From Pseudomonadota bacterium (lineage in GTDB: Bacteria; Pseudomonadota; Gammaproteobacteria; JAKAQQ01): a stretch of 44,013 bases of DNA. Positions 7,935-16,496 of the stretch are shown piece by piece. The notes beneath the pieces were generated by a model. It was not told where the DNA came from and searched no databases. It worked only from the letters and a program-made list of their open reading frames with translations. The first letter of the stretch is position 1; each line of letters begins with the position of its first letter. Location of the stretch: assembly GCA_021785265.1 (NCBI GenBank), contig JAJYFY010000006.1, forward strand, positions 1 to 44,013. The letters run 5' to 3'. A program made the translations under genes and the position numbers.

Positions 7935-8219
7935 ATGTCCGCAACTCTCGTATATCGCCATCGCGAAGACTTCGATGATGGGGCGATCCTCGAGATGGTG
8001 ATCTGGCGGATGCCGAAGCCTATCACGGGTTCGCAGCATCCATACAAGTACCGTCTGTTCTACGGACGGGCGGGCCAGCGCGAGGTCGGCTACGACAACG
8101 AACGCCCGAAGGGCGATCACCGACGCTATGGTTCTCGCGGGGAGCCCTATCGGTTCGAGAGCCCAGAGAGACTGGTCGATGATTTTCTGCGCGATATTGC
8201 ACAGAGGAGGGCCCGATGA
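7935..8219 (+). CDS. tumE: TumE-like (DUF6516) toxin
   Basis: A 94-residue basic protein of the DUF6516/TumE family. Its hallmarks include an early DDGAILEMVIWRMP strand, the HPYKYRLFYGR segment, VGYDNE, KGDHRH-like GDHRRYG, and a C-terminal PYRFESPERLVDDFLRDI helix. Members are the toxins of TumE-TumA type II systems, and their precise cellular target is not settled. The ATG at 7935 is preferred over an upstream in-frame codon at 7917 because it starts at the usual family N-terminus. The stop overlaps the next gene by four bases. The toxin precedes the antitoxin, an order typical of this family. Confidence 0.8.
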   Translation: MSATLVYRHREDFDDGAILEMVIWRMPKPITGSQHPYKYRLFYGRAGQREVGYDNERPKGDHRRYGSRGEPYRFESPERLVDDFLRDIAQRRAR

Positions 8220-8587
8220 CCCAGCGACGCATTGCCACCATCCATATCCGCAAGGCGAGCGATGGCCTGACCGCCGCCCGGGTGGGCTTTCTCTCGACGT
8301 GGAAGAGCGGAAAATACACCGGCGAGCACTTCGATTTTGAATCTCCGGCGGCGCTTTTTCGAATCTTGACCCCGAAGCGATGGGAGCTCATCGAGCGCCT
8401 GCAGCACACCGGGCCCATCGGAGTGCGCGCCTTGGCGCGCGAGCTCGAGCGTGACGTGCGGCGCGTGCACGACGATGCGACCGCCATGATCGAGTACGGC
8501 CTTGTCGAGAAAACCCCTGACGGCAAGCTCTGCGTGCCGTTCGATGAGATCCGCGCCGACTTTGTTTTGAAACCTGCGGCTGCGTGA
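8216..8587 (+). CDS. tumA: TumA-like (HVO_A0114 family) winged-helix antitoxin
   Basis: This 123-residue protein has a C-terminal winged helix-turn-helix (about residues 55-110). The segment TPKRWELIERLQ is followed by GVRALARELERDVRRVHDD as the recognition helix region and YGLVEKTPDGK as the wing. This is the HVO_A0114/TumA antitoxin family that pairs with DUF6516 toxins. It should bind and neutralise the toxin and repress the operon through the palindrome at 7888-7905; both roles are inferred from the family. The ATG is in the toxin stop (ATGA), so translation is coupled. The DNA around it is accessory, with an IS1634 remnant 170 bp downstream on the opposite strand. Confidence 0.8.
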   Translation: MTQRRIATIHIRKASDGLTAARVGFLSTWKSGKYTGEHFDFESPAALFRILTPKRWELIERLQHTGPIGVRALARELERDVRRVHDDATAMIEYGLVEKTPDGKLCVPFDEIRADFVLKPAAA

Positions 8588-8711
8588 AAAAGCTGCAGCA
8601 ACGGTTGCGGCGGCATGTTGACCGCTGTGTCTGGACCGTACCCCATCACGCCCACCCGGGTGTTCACCGGACATCGAAACCGAAGTTCTTACCCCGTGGG
8701 TCAAGGATCAG

Positions 8712-8731
8712 ATTTCAGATCAGTGGGTTGA
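8712..8731 (+). repeat. Dispersed ATTTCAGA / TGGGTTGA motif, divergent copy 3
   Basis: ATTTCAGA at 8712-8719 and TGGGTTGA at 8724-8731 repeat the two halves of the motif, with a 4-nt instead of a 2-nt spacer. On the minus strand it lies 27-46 bp after the stop of the IS1634 transposase tail, where an IS end would be expected. That is the best clue to its origin. Confidence 0.35.
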
Positions 8732-8757
8732 GGGCACATGGGATGTCTGCGGGCTGG

Positions 8758-9084
8758 CTACACGGTGATCCGCGGCAGGAGCTGCAGCGCCCGCTGTTGA
8801 TGCGCATTCGCCGTAGTGACGATCTGGAAAACCGGCGAGGGAGTCTTCGCCGAGCGCGTCACGCAAGTGTTGCGCACGATGGCGGCGAGCTCCTCGAGCA
8901 GCGTGCGGACGCTGTGTACAGGCGAACCGTCCTCGAGCGTGCGCCCGGTGATCTTCCGTAGCGCTTCGGGTGAGCGCTGGGCGGGAGCGACCGGATCGCG
9001 ATGCTGCTGGGCTTCGAGATCTTCGTCCGCGAAGAGCAGCTCGCGCCATCGCACAGCGGCTCGACCGCTGCCCCTGCTGCGCAC
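8758..9084 (-). pseudogene. IS1634-type transposase, C-terminal remnant
   Basis: About 108 codons on the minus strand match the tail of IS1634-type (DDE, IS4-related) transposases. The visible segments are WRELLFADED, PVAPAQRSPEAL, TLEDGSPVHSVRTLL, EELAAIVRNTC and a final QQRALQLLP. The catalytic part is missing: upstream in frame the family match is lost within about 12 codons and a stop follows at 9114-9116. It is therefore a truncated, dead copy. It lies between the tum module and the ABC transporter, and it marks this stretch as acquired DNA. Confidence 0.75.
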
Positions 9085-9120
9085 GACCCATGACCAGGCG
9101 AAACTTGTGACTCAGTAAGA

Positions 9121-9945
9121 CTAGCCGAGCCGCCGGTTCAGCCAGATCCCGATCACGAGCATCGGCAGGAGGGCCAGTAGTGCGATCAGACGCTGCCGAC
9201 GTGTCGCCCGGTCCTCCTTTTCCCAGCGGAAGAGAACGCTGCCGATCACGAGGCACAAAAGGCCGGTTACGATGAGCCCGGTCAGTTCCGGCCAGAGTCT
9301 CCAGAGGGGAACGTGCCCCTTCATCAGGTGCTCGAAGGAAAGCACCATGAGAGTGGGCGGGAGAAAGCGGCCAAAGCCCTGGATGAAAACGGGCAGATGC
9401 GAAAACTCGATCGAGGCCCCTGAAAAAAACAGGCAAACGAGGAACAGCAGCTGGAAGACGATCTGGGCTTCCTGCATGTTGTTCATGAGGCTCGCGATGA
9501 TCGAACCCAGACTGGCGATTGAAAATGCCCCGATGCTGTAGACGACCCAGAGATCGAAGACGGACGTTCCGACCGGCATGTGATAGAGCGTGCGCGCAGC
9601 GATCAGCATGATGGCCCCGACCCCGAGCGAAGTCAGATAGTTGGAGAGGATGCGGCTCACGATCCACTGCCAGGCCGTGAGTGGGGTCAGATGGTAGGGC
9701 CGGAGCATGCCACGCTCACGCATCATGACGGTGGTGGCGCCGTTCCCGAACAATCCGTTGGTGAGCGCCATCAGGGTCAGCACGGGGCCGAACAGGGCCG
9801 CGACTTCGAGTGGTCGGCCGTGGGCAAAAACCCCGGCGTAGAGAAAAAAGAATCCAAGAGGGAAAAACACCACGAAGAAAAAGGCGATCGGGGTCCGCCA
9901 GGAGAGTTTGAGACTGTTCCAGGTCAAAAGGAGCATGGCTTTCAT
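9121..9945 (-). CDS. ABC-2 type transporter permease
   Basis: This 274-residue membrane protein has six hydrophobic segments (around residues 17-40, 50-70, 95-120, 130-155, 160-185 and 220-240, with a short one at the end). Its profile matches ABC-2 permeases, including the GMLRPYHLTPLTAWQWI loop between the second and third segments. Such permeases export lipids, polysaccharides, drugs or antibiotics; the substrate here cannot be told. The start ATG overlaps the stop of the ATPase gene by four bases, so both subunits come from one transcript. It lies directly next to the IS1634 remnant, and its reverse-strand stop is at 9121-9123. Confidence 0.87.
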   Translation of the reverse strand: MKAMLLLTWNSLKLSWRTPIAFFFVVFFPLGFFFLYAGVFAHGRPLEVAALFGPVLTLMALTNGLFGNGATTVMMRERGMLRPYHLTPLTAWQWIVSRILSNYLTSLGVGAIMLIAARTLYHMPVGTSVFDLWVVYSIGAFSIASLGSIIASLMNNMQEAQIVFQLLFLVCLFFSGASIEFSHLPVFIQGFGRFLPPTLMVLSFEHLMKGHVPLWRLWPELTGLIVTGLLCLVIGSVLFRWEKEDRATRRQRLIALLALLPMLVIGIWLNRRLG

Positions 9946-10895
9946 GGTTCGATCCGACTCCCGGTGAGGGTCAGGTAGGCTTCCTCGAGTGAAGGCCGAC
10001 GGATCCGGGCTTCCTCAAGCCCGATCCCGCGCGGGGTGAGATCCAGGACGAGATCGACGAGGAGGCGTTCACCCTGCTCGCCGTGAAACCGGTAATCCGG
10101 GCTGTTGCTTCCGGAGACCGGGGCGAACTGAAAACGCCTCTTGAGATCGATCTCCTCCTCGGGAGAGAATCCCCGGTTCAACCGGACCTCGAGATGCTGT
10201 CCGTCGGTAAAGCGTTCGACCAGGGCCTTTGGTGTGTCCACGGCGCGGATCCGGCCCCCGAACAGAATGGCCACGCGCGTGCACAGCTTCTCGGCTTCCT
10301 CGATGTAGTGCGTGGTCAAAAGCAGGGTCTTCCCCATCCGGCTGAGTTCGAGAATGATGTCGTGGAGCTCATGCCGGATCTTGGCATCCAGCCCGGTCGT
10401 AGGCTCATCCAAGACGATGAGATCGGTATCCCCCACGAGGGCCAGGGCGAGGGCGAGCCGCTGTTTCTGCCCGCCGGAGAGCCGTTCGTAGAACTCCTGG
10501 CGCTTTGGGTCCAAACCGACCAGGGCGAGGAGTTCGTCGACCGGCCGCGGATGAGGATAGAGGGTGGCAAACAGATGGAGCAGCTCCTCCACCCGGATCT
10601 TGTCAGGAAAAGGCGAAATCTGGAGCTGGCCGCAGATGAGTTCGCGGATCTGGCGGGGCGCCGTCTCCGGATCGACGCCGAGAATGCGGACCTCACCCCG
10701 GTCCCGGTGCTTGATACCGAGCAGGATCTCGACGAGCGTGGTTTTGCCGGCACCGTTTGGTCCCAGAAGGCCGAAAATCTCACCCGGCCGGATTCCGAAC
10801 GAGGCTTCCTGAAGGGCCGGGTTGTGTCCGTAGGATTTGCTCACGTCGACGACTTCGACGGCCCACTCGGGGCGCTGGGCGGGGGGCACCGGCAT
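9942..10895 (-). CDS. ABC transporter ATP-binding protein (ABC-2 exporter type)
   Basis: A 317-residue ATPase with Walker A GPNGAGKTT at residues 45-53, the RLSGGQKQRL signature, Walker B LIVLDEPTTG, and the TTHYIEEAE switch histidine. A C-terminal extension of about 90 residues is typical of drug/lipid exporter ATPases. It energises the permease encoded just downstream. An in-frame ATG at 10922 would add nine residues; neither start has a strong ribosome-binding site, and 10895 gives the usual family start. The gene is divergent from hemL, with 78 bp between the two starts. Confidence 0.9.
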   Translation of the reverse strand: MPVPPAQRPEWAVEVVDVSKSYGHNPALQEASFGIRPGEIFGLLGPNGAGKTTLVEILLGIKHRDRGEVRILGVDPETAPRQIRELICGQLQISPFPDKIRVEELLHLFATLYPHPRPVDELLALVGLDPKRQEFYERLSGGQKQRLALALALVGDTDLIVLDEPTTGLDAKIRHELHDIILELSRMGKTLLLTTHYIEEAEKLCTRVAILFGGRIRAVDTPKALVERFTDGQHLEVRLNRGFSPEEEIDLKRRFQFAPVSGSNSPDYRFHGEQGERLLVDLVLDLTPRGIGLEEARIRRPSLEEAYLTLTGSRIEP

Positions 10896-10973
10896 GGCTC
10901 GAGGCTCAGGGAACGGGTGCATTATGATAGCGGAAGACCAACTCAGCGCCGAAAACCCTGTATGGAGCCTCCG

Positions 10974-12254
10974 ATGACCGATGCCGATCTGATGGAACAG
11001 GCCCGCCGCGTCCTGGTCGGAGGGGTCAACTCCCCGGTTCGGGCCTACCATGCCGTCGGCGGGGTTCCCGTGTTCGTCGCGCGCGGGAGCGGAGCCGAGA
11101 TCTGGAGTGTCGATGGAACCCGCTACCTGGACTGTGTCGGTTCCTGGGGAACAGCGCTCCTCGGCCACGCGGATCCTGATGTCGTGGCCGCAGTGGTGCG
11201 GGCGGCGCGTGACGGCCTGAGCTTCGGGGCTCCCACTCCCGGCGAGACCGAGCTCGCTCGAAGACTGGTCGAACGCGTCCCGGGCATCGAACGGGTCCGC
11301 CTCGTGAGCTCGGGCACCGAAGCCACCCTGAGTGCCATCCGGCTGGCCCGGGCCGTGACGGGACGGGATGGGCTGATCAAGTTCGCCGGCGGCTACCATG
11401 GACACGGTGACAGCCTGCTCGTCGAGGCCGGTTCTGGCGCACTCACGGGCGGCCATCCGAGTTCGCCGGGCGTACCGGCCGAACTGGCCCGCCTGACCCG
11501 GGTCCTGCCCTACAACGATGCCGCGGCACTGCGGGACCTGCTTGACCGAGAGGGTGAGCGGATCGGTGCGGTCATCGTGGAAATTGTCGCTGGCAACATG
11601 GGCTGCGTGCCGCCCCACCCCGACTTTCTCGCGGCACTCACGGAAGCGACCCGTGCGCGGGGCGTGCGCCTCATCGCCGATGAGGTGATGACGGGCTTCC
11701 GGGTCGGACCCCAAGGGGCTCTGGGACGCTACGGCCTTTCAGCCGATCTCGTCACCCTGGGCAAGATCATCGGCGGTGGGCTCCCCCTGGGTGCCTTGGC
11801 GGGGAGGGCGTCCGATCTCGATGCGCTCGCCCCTGTCGGACCGGTCTATCAGGCCGGCACCTTGTCCGGCAATCCCCTTTCCGTAGCCAGCGGAGTGGCC
11901 ACCCTCGACAAGCTGGGCGACCGTGGGGTCTACCAGCTGCTCGAAGAACGGACCGACCGGCTTGCGAACGGCCTCGAGGCGCTCATCCGGGAGACCGGTA
12001 TCGAGGCCACCGTCCACCACGTCCCCGGTATGTGGAGCGTGTTTTTTTGCACTCCTCCGGTTGACAACCTGACCGATGTCCGGCGCAGCCGGGTGGAACA
12101 CTTCCGGCACTTCTTCCACCACCTGAAGACGCAAGGCATCCTGCTCCCCCCCTCCCCTTACGAATCCGCCTTCCTGTCCCTCGCCCACGAAGACCACCAC
12201 ATCGACCGGATTCTCGAGGCGGCGCGCCAGGCGCTGCGGACACTGCCGGCCTGA
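10974..12254 (+). CDS. hemL: Glutamate-1-semialdehyde 2,1-aminomutase
   Basis: A 426-residue PLP enzyme converting glutamate-1-semialdehyde to 5-aminolevulinate in the C5 pathway of heme synthesis. Landmarks are GGVNSPVRA near the start, SSGTEATLSAIRLAR (112-126), GGYHGHGD, DEVMTGFR (236-243) and the PLP lysine at about 264 in TLGKIIGGGLP. GGAG lies six bases before the ATG at 10974, which favours this start over an in-frame ATG at 10962. Length equals that of typical HemL. Further heme genes (hemC, hemD, hemX, hemY) lie about 23 kb away on the same strand. Confidence 0.95.
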   Translation: MTDADLMEQARRVLVGGVNSPVRAYHAVGGVPVFVARGSGAEIWSVDGTRYLDCVGSWGTALLGHADPDVVAAVVRAARDGLSFGAPTPGETELARRLVERVPGIERVRLVSSGTEATLSAIRLARAVTGRDGLIKFAGGYHGHGDSLLVEAGSGALTGGHPSSPGVPAELARLTRVLPYNDAAALRDLLDREGERIGAVIVEIVAGNMGCVPPHPDFLAALTEATRARGVRLIADEVMTGFRVGPQGALGRYGLSADLVTLGKIIGGGLPLGALAGRASDLDALAPVGPVYQAGTLSGNPLSVASGVATLDKLGDRGVYQLLEERTDRLANGLEALIRETGIEATVHHVPGMWSVFFCTPPVDNLTDVRRSRVEHFRHFFHHLKTQGILLPPSPYESAFLSLAHEDHHIDRILEAARQALRTLPA

Positions 12255-14234
12255 ATGCTGTTTCACCGCTTCATTCCGCTTTTGATCCATTGGGTGAGTG
12301 GACATCCGCTCTGGGGAGTCGTTGCAGCCTTCGCCATCGCCTTCTCGGAAACCCTGGCCTTCATCGGGTACACCGTCCCGGCCTTGTTTTTGCTGTTCGG
12401 CCTGGGCACGCTCCTTGGAAGTGGTCTCCTGCCGTTCTGGCCGGTTTGTGCCGCACTCGCCGCGGGAGCCTTCCTCGGGGACACCTCGAGTTATCTCCTG
12501 GGTCGCTTTTTCCGCGGCCGGAGTTCCCGCTGGATCGGGCATCGGGGAATCCGCCGGAACCTCGAACGGGGACAGCGCTTCTTTCAAAACCATGGTGGAA
12601 AAAGCATTCTCATGGGCCGCATGATCGGCGCCTTGCGGCCGATCGTTCCCGTCGTGAGCGGGATTGCGGATTTTCCGCTACTGCGTTTTGTCTGGATCGA
12701 TGCCCTGGCGGCCGTGCTCTGGGCTCCGCTTTATCTCCTGCCCGGGATGATCTTCGGGGCGTCCGTCGGCCTGGCGGCGGCCGTCAGTTTGAGGCTCGCC
12801 CTCATCCTCACCCTGGCCATCGCCCTCCTCTGGGCCGGTCACTTCTTCCTGCGCTGGGGCTTCGGACGCTTGGCCCCTTTCGAACAACGTCTGCGCAGGC
12901 TCTGGTTCCGTCTCTGGGAAGGCAGCGAGCGCTGGTCGGCTCTCGACCGGTTCACGGGACCCAGGGACGACCCGGGGGACATCTCCGTGCTCATCCTGGC
13001 CGGGTTATTGCTCGTCGGCATACTCTGGTTGTTCAACCATCTCATCCTCGGCTTTGTGGGTGACCGCTGGCCCGGATTCATCGATGCCATGGCGCTTTCG
13101 GCCATGGAGCGGATTCCCCAAAACCCGTGGCGGGATGTCGCAGGCCATCTCATGCTCTGGGTGGCTCCCGCCGGGTGGCTGCTCTACGGCATCCTGGCGC
13201 TTCTCGTGCTCGGTTTCCGCCGATCCTCGCAGCCCATGCGCTATCTCGGCTCGGCTCTCCTGTTCGGTCTCGCCTGTGACCTCCTCATCCGCACCGCCTT
13301 CGCCCATTGGAACGGCAGTCTCGCGTTGCCGGACAGCATTGCCGGCGCGCTCTCCGTCTACGGGGTCGGTGCCGGGATCATCGCCACCGACTGGCCACGG
13401 ATCCGACGGTTCGCCGTCTATGGGCTCTTCGCCTTGCCGATGATCCTCGCGATCGTCGGCTCACTCATGGTCGGCGCCCTCTGGCTGGGCAACGCGATCG
13501 GGACCGGACTCCTCGGGCTGATCTGGGCTGCTCTTCTCGTCATGGCCTATCGCCACCATCCCCATGGCCCGCCGCCGCGTCGTCTGCTCACCTTGCTGTT
13601 CTTGGGCAGCCTGACCGCTCTGACCGCCTGGGCCGTACTCACGGGCTGGCGACCGCCCGAGACCCCCTCCCTGGGGCTGCCAAGAAGGGCCTGGCTGGCC
13701 GGGCGCTGGCCGGGGTTCGGGAACCGCGAATCCTTCGCCCGGCGCTGGCCCACTGATTTCAACGTCGAATACGAGGGACCGCTCAAACCCCTGAGTCGTG
13801 CTCTCGAAACCGCCGGCTGGACGGCGCCTCCCCGCCTGACCCCGAAGAACGCCCTGTCCTGGCTCATGACCCGTCCTCCCGTGAACCGGCTTCCCCTGTT
13901 TCCCACCCTTCATCATGGACGCTTCCCGGCCCTGGCCCTGCTCCAGACGACAGGTCACAACCCGTCGCGCGAGACGGAATGGGTCCTGAGACTGTGGCGG
14001 AGTTCCTACATCCTGGAACCGGGAGGACAGACCCTGTGGCTCGGGCAGATGAGTCCCTTCAAGACACGGGAACACCTGGCCCTGATTGCACTGCCCCGCA
14101 ACCAAGGCAGCCAAGGAAGGGGTCTCGTCCGCCTCGCCCGATCCTTGGCCGGCCAGACGGGCTTCCGGCTTTGGTCACGCCGGATCGGCCACCAGCCGAT
14201 CCTCCTCATCGAATCGCGCCATCCGAAACGCTGA
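12255..14234 (+). CDS. DedA - degenerate PAP2 - LssY three-domain membrane protein
   Basis: This 659-residue protein begins directly after the hemL stop. The N-terminal ~200 residues form a DedA/VTT domain, with ETLAFIGYTVPA, FLGDTSSYLLGRFFR and the GRMIGALRPIVPVVSGI motif. A middle ~250-residue, six-helix region has the layout of a PAP2 lipid phosphatase. Its catalytic motifs are lost: where PSGH is expected there is LPDSIAGALSVYGVG, and where SRxxxxxHxxxD is expected there is SLMVGALWLGNAIG. The C-terminal part (about 460-659) is an LssY-type domain. The family is linked to envelope lipid handling. The PAP2 part probably has no phosphatase activity. It overlaps the convergent CtaG-like gene by 29 bp. 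Confidence 0.82.
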   Translation: MLFHRFIPLLIHWVSGHPLWGVVAAFAIAFSETLAFIGYTVPALFLLFGLGTLLGSGLLPFWPVCAALAAGAFLGDTSSYLLGRFFRGRSSRWIGHRGIRRNLERGQRFFQNHGGKSILMGRMIGALRPIVPVVSGIADFPLLRFVWIDALAAVLWAPLYLLPGMIFGASVGLAAAVSLRLALILTLAIALLWAGHFFLRWGFGRLAPFEQRLRRLWFRLWEGSERWSALDRFTGPRDDPGDISVLILAGLLLVGILWLFNHLILGFVGDRWPGFIDAMALSAMERIPQNPWRDVAGHLMLWVAPAGWLLYGILALLVLGFRRSSQPMRYLGSALLFGLACDLLIRTAFAHWNGSLALPDSIAGALSVYGVGAGIIATDWPRIRRFAVYGLFALPMILAIVGSLMVGALWLGNAIGTGLLGLIWAALLVMAYRHHPHGPPPRRLLTLLFLGSLTALTAWAVLTGWRPPETPSLGLPRRAWLAGRWPGFGNRESFARRWPTDFNVEYEGPLKPLSRALETAGWTAPPRLTPKNALSWLMTRPPVNRLPLFPTLHHGRFPALALLQTTGHNPSRETEWVLRLWRSSYILEPGGQTLWLGQMSPFKTREHLALIALPRNQGSQGRGLVRLARSLAGQTGFRLWSRRIGHQPILLIESRHPKR

Positions 14235-15108
14235 CGGGGGCGGGAAGAGGGCCGGCCACTCCTCCACCCGACCGGCGTCGGGCATCGTCATGGATCCAGC
14301 GGTGAAAGATGATGAGCGCCCCGAGCACATGAACCAGCGATCCCGGAATCCAGAGTAGAAGTCCGCCTAACTGCTGATCAACCCGCTCCGGCAAGCCCCA
14401 GCTGCGGCTCGTCAGGTCGTAGACCGGATAGAGGTTGTGCGCCGTCATCGTGATATAGGCCGCGATCACGATGAAGAAATTCATGAGCACCATGAGGACG
14501 ATGAAATGGACCAGGTAGTCGCGCGGCCGGCGGGTTCTCGGATCCAAGACCATCCACCAGAAGAACAATCCAACAATGAGCAGGGTCGCATGGCAGAGGT
14601 CGTCGGTGGTTCCGGAAAGCACGGTGGCCGTGAAGGGACCCGGGAGGAGCCAGAAACCGCAGACGCCGGCGAACATCAAGGCCGCTCCCAGAGGGTGGAT
14701 CCAGGCCCGATAGAGCCTCTGGAGCGGACGATTGCGGGTGAGGGGGACGAGGAGGCGGTGACGGAGCGTTTGAGGAAGGCCTGCAATCAAGGGGGCAAGC
14801 GGGGCACCGAGCGCGAGACAGAAGGGTGCCACCATCTCGAGCAGGAAATGCTGAAACATGTGCACGACATAGAGGGAATCTGCCACCGAATCGATCGGCG
14901 GGATCACGGCCAGGAAACCGATGAGGATCCCTGTCCGGGTCCAGAACCGGCGCGCGGCAGGAACCGGGTGGATGTGGGACGCGAGCGTCCGGACACCCCG
15001 CTGGTACCACCACCAGACCAGGCCGGTGAGCAGGGCCATCCACCAGGGCCAGATCGTATGCGGGGGGAAAAACCATTCGGCGAGGGACATCGAAAGCGGG
15101 GAAAGCAC
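14206..15108 (-). CDS. CtaG-like cytochrome c oxidase assembly protein (caa3_CtaG family)
   Basis: This 300-residue protein has about seven transmembrane segments and the caa3_CtaG family pattern: WPWWMALLTGLVWWWYQRGVR, the DSVADSLYVVHMFQHFLLEM histidine pair, FCLALGAPLAPL, DDLCHATLLIVGLFFWWMVLDP and GSLVHVLGAL. The family helps insert copper into heme-copper oxidases from the membrane. No oxidase operon is nearby; only the broken cyoA remnant at 16849 is. The start is a GTG at 15108 without an obvious ribosome-binding site, and ATG at 15090 is an alternative. The 3' end overlaps the convergent LssY gene. Confidence 0.82.
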   Translation of the reverse strand: MLSPLSMSLAEWFFPPHTIWPWWMALLTGLVWWWYQRGVRTLASHIHPVPAARRFWTRTGILIGFLAVIPPIDSVADSLYVVHMFQHFLLEMVAPFCLALGAPLAPLIAGLPQTLRHRLLVPLTRNRPLQRLYRAWIHPLGAALMFAGVCGFWLLPGPFTATVLSGTTDDLCHATLLIVGLFFWWMVLDPRTRRPRDYLVHFIVLMVLMNFFIVIAAYITMTAHNLYPVYDLTSRSWGLPERVDQQLGGLLLWIPGSLVHVLGALIIFHRWIHDDARRRSGGGVAGPLPAPVSVSDGAIR

Positions 15109-15120
15109 GGGTCGGAGGGA

Positions 15121-16491
15121 TCAGGGCCAGGAGCGATCGGCCAGGAAAGTCCGCAGTCCGGAGAAGAGCTCCTCCCGGCTCCCCGCGAAATCTCCGTTGC
15201 TCAGGAACACGACCTGGTCTCCCGGGCGGATCTCCTTCCGCAGCGCCCCGAGAATCTCGCGGGGCTCGTGGAAGATCCGGGCCGAGGATCCAAGCACGTC
15301 ACCGATTTTCCAGTCGAGTCCCGGATCGTAGGCATAAAGCACATCCGTGGCTCCAAACGCTGCCGCCAGGGTGTCCGCATAGACTCCGCGCTTCATGCTG
15401 TTCGAGCGGGGCTCGAACACGGTGATGAGACGGCCGGCGGTCTGCTCCGCGCGAAGAGCCCCGAGCGTGGCGGCGATGGCGGTCGGATGATGGGCAAAGT
15501 CATCGTAGACCCGGATTCCGCCTCCTTCGGCGACGACCTCGAGTCGGCGCTTCACTCCCCGGAAATGCTCGAGGGCCGGAGTCAGCCGGGCAGGATCGAT
15601 GCCCGCGGCCCCGGCCGCAGCCAGGGCGGAGACGGCGTTCGCGAGATTGTGGCTTCCGCGGAGCTTCCAGCGAACGGGACCCACCTCCCCGTTGGGATAA
15701 ATCACCCGGAAGCTCGCGGCGGCCTCATCCAGCACCTCGACCTGCCAGGCTCCGGGACCGGTGAGGCAACGCGTGAGGGGCGTATGGCACTCGCGGGCCA
15801 GGACCCGGGCCAATGCCGGATCCCCTCCATTCACGATGAGGTGACCGGCTGTGGGGAGACTCCGGACGAGCTCATGGAAAACCGCCTCCAGGCTTTCCAG
15901 ATCCGGATAGAGATCGGCATGATCGAACTCCAGGTTGTTCAGCACCGTGATCCAGGGTCGGTAGTGAAGAAACTTCGGTCGCCTGTCGAAAAAGGCGGTG
16001 TCGTATTCGTCGGCTTCGATCACGAACCAGCGACCACATCCAAGCCGGGCCGAGACCGGGAAATCAAGCGGTACCCCGCCTATGAGAAAACCCGGGTCGG
16101 CTCCCGCCTGATCCAGGAGGTAGGCGATGAGGGCGCTCGTCGTGGTCTTGCCGTGGGTCCCGGCCACGGCGATGACGCGATGCGAACGCAGCACGGTCTG
16201 ACCGAGCCAGGCGGGTCCCGATTCGTAAGGCAGGCGACGGTCCAGGACGGCCTCGAGTTCGGGATTGCCCCGAACCAGTGCATTGCCGACCAGGACGAGG
16301 TCCGGTGCGGGATCGAGGTTCTCGGGCCGGTAGCCCACAGGACAAAGCCGCACCCCCGCCCGGTCGAGTTGCCCACTCATGGGCGAGACGTACTGGCGAT
16401 CGGATCCGGACACCTCGTGGTTGAGGGCCGAGGCCAGCTGCGCCACTCCCGCCATGAAGGTGCCACAGATACCGAGAATGTGGATGCGCAT
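15121..16491 (-). CDS. mpl: UDP-N-acetylmuramate:L-alanyl-gamma-D-glutamyl-meso-diaminopimelate ligase
   Basis: This 456-residue Mur-ligase family enzyme attaches the recycled tripeptide L-Ala-D-Glu-meso-DAP to UDP-MurNAc in the cytoplasm. It starts MRIHILGICGTFMAG, the Mpl/MurC-type Rossmann start. ATP-binding GTHGKTTT is at 111-118, followed by ADEYDTAFFDRRPKFLHY, LNNLEFDHADLYP and YDDFAHHPTAI. The last of these is diagnostic of Mpl and MurC, and MKRGVY favours Mpl. The ATG at 16491 is chosen because upstream codons belong to a recombinase remnant. The gene marks the left core boundary of the recombination-rich segment 16497-20482. Confidence 0.93.
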   Translation of the reverse strand: MRIHILGICGTFMAGVAQLASALNHEVSGSDRQYVSPMSGQLDRAGVRLCPVGYRPENLDPAPDLVLVGNALVRGNPELEAVLDRRLPYESGPAWLGQTVLRSHRVIAVAGTHGKTTTSALIAYLLDQAGADPGFLIGGVPLDFPVSARLGCGRWFVIEADEYDTAFFDRRPKFLHYRPWITVLNNLEFDHADLYPDLESLEAVFHELVRSLPTAGHLIVNGGDPALARVLARECHTPLTRCLTGPGAWQVEVLDEAAASFRVIYPNGEVGPVRWKLRGSHNLANAVSALAAAGAAGIDPARLTPALEHFRGVKRRLEVVAEGGGIRVYDDFAHHPTAIAATLGALRAEQTAGRLITVFEPRSNSMKRGVYADTLAAAFGATDVLYAYDPGLDWKIGDVLGSSARIFHEPREILGALRKEIRPGDQVVFLSNGDFAGSREELFSGLRTFLADRSWP

Positions 16492-16496
16492 GGGAT

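Noticed and set aside
8720-9667. A 315-codon minus-strand frame across the IS1634 tail and the ABC permease
   Set aside because: The permease and transposase matches lie in other frames. This one is their shifted shadow.
11739-12593. A 284-codon minus-strand frame opposite the hemL end and the DedA start
   Set aside because: Antisense to conserved coding sequence and of low-complexity composition.
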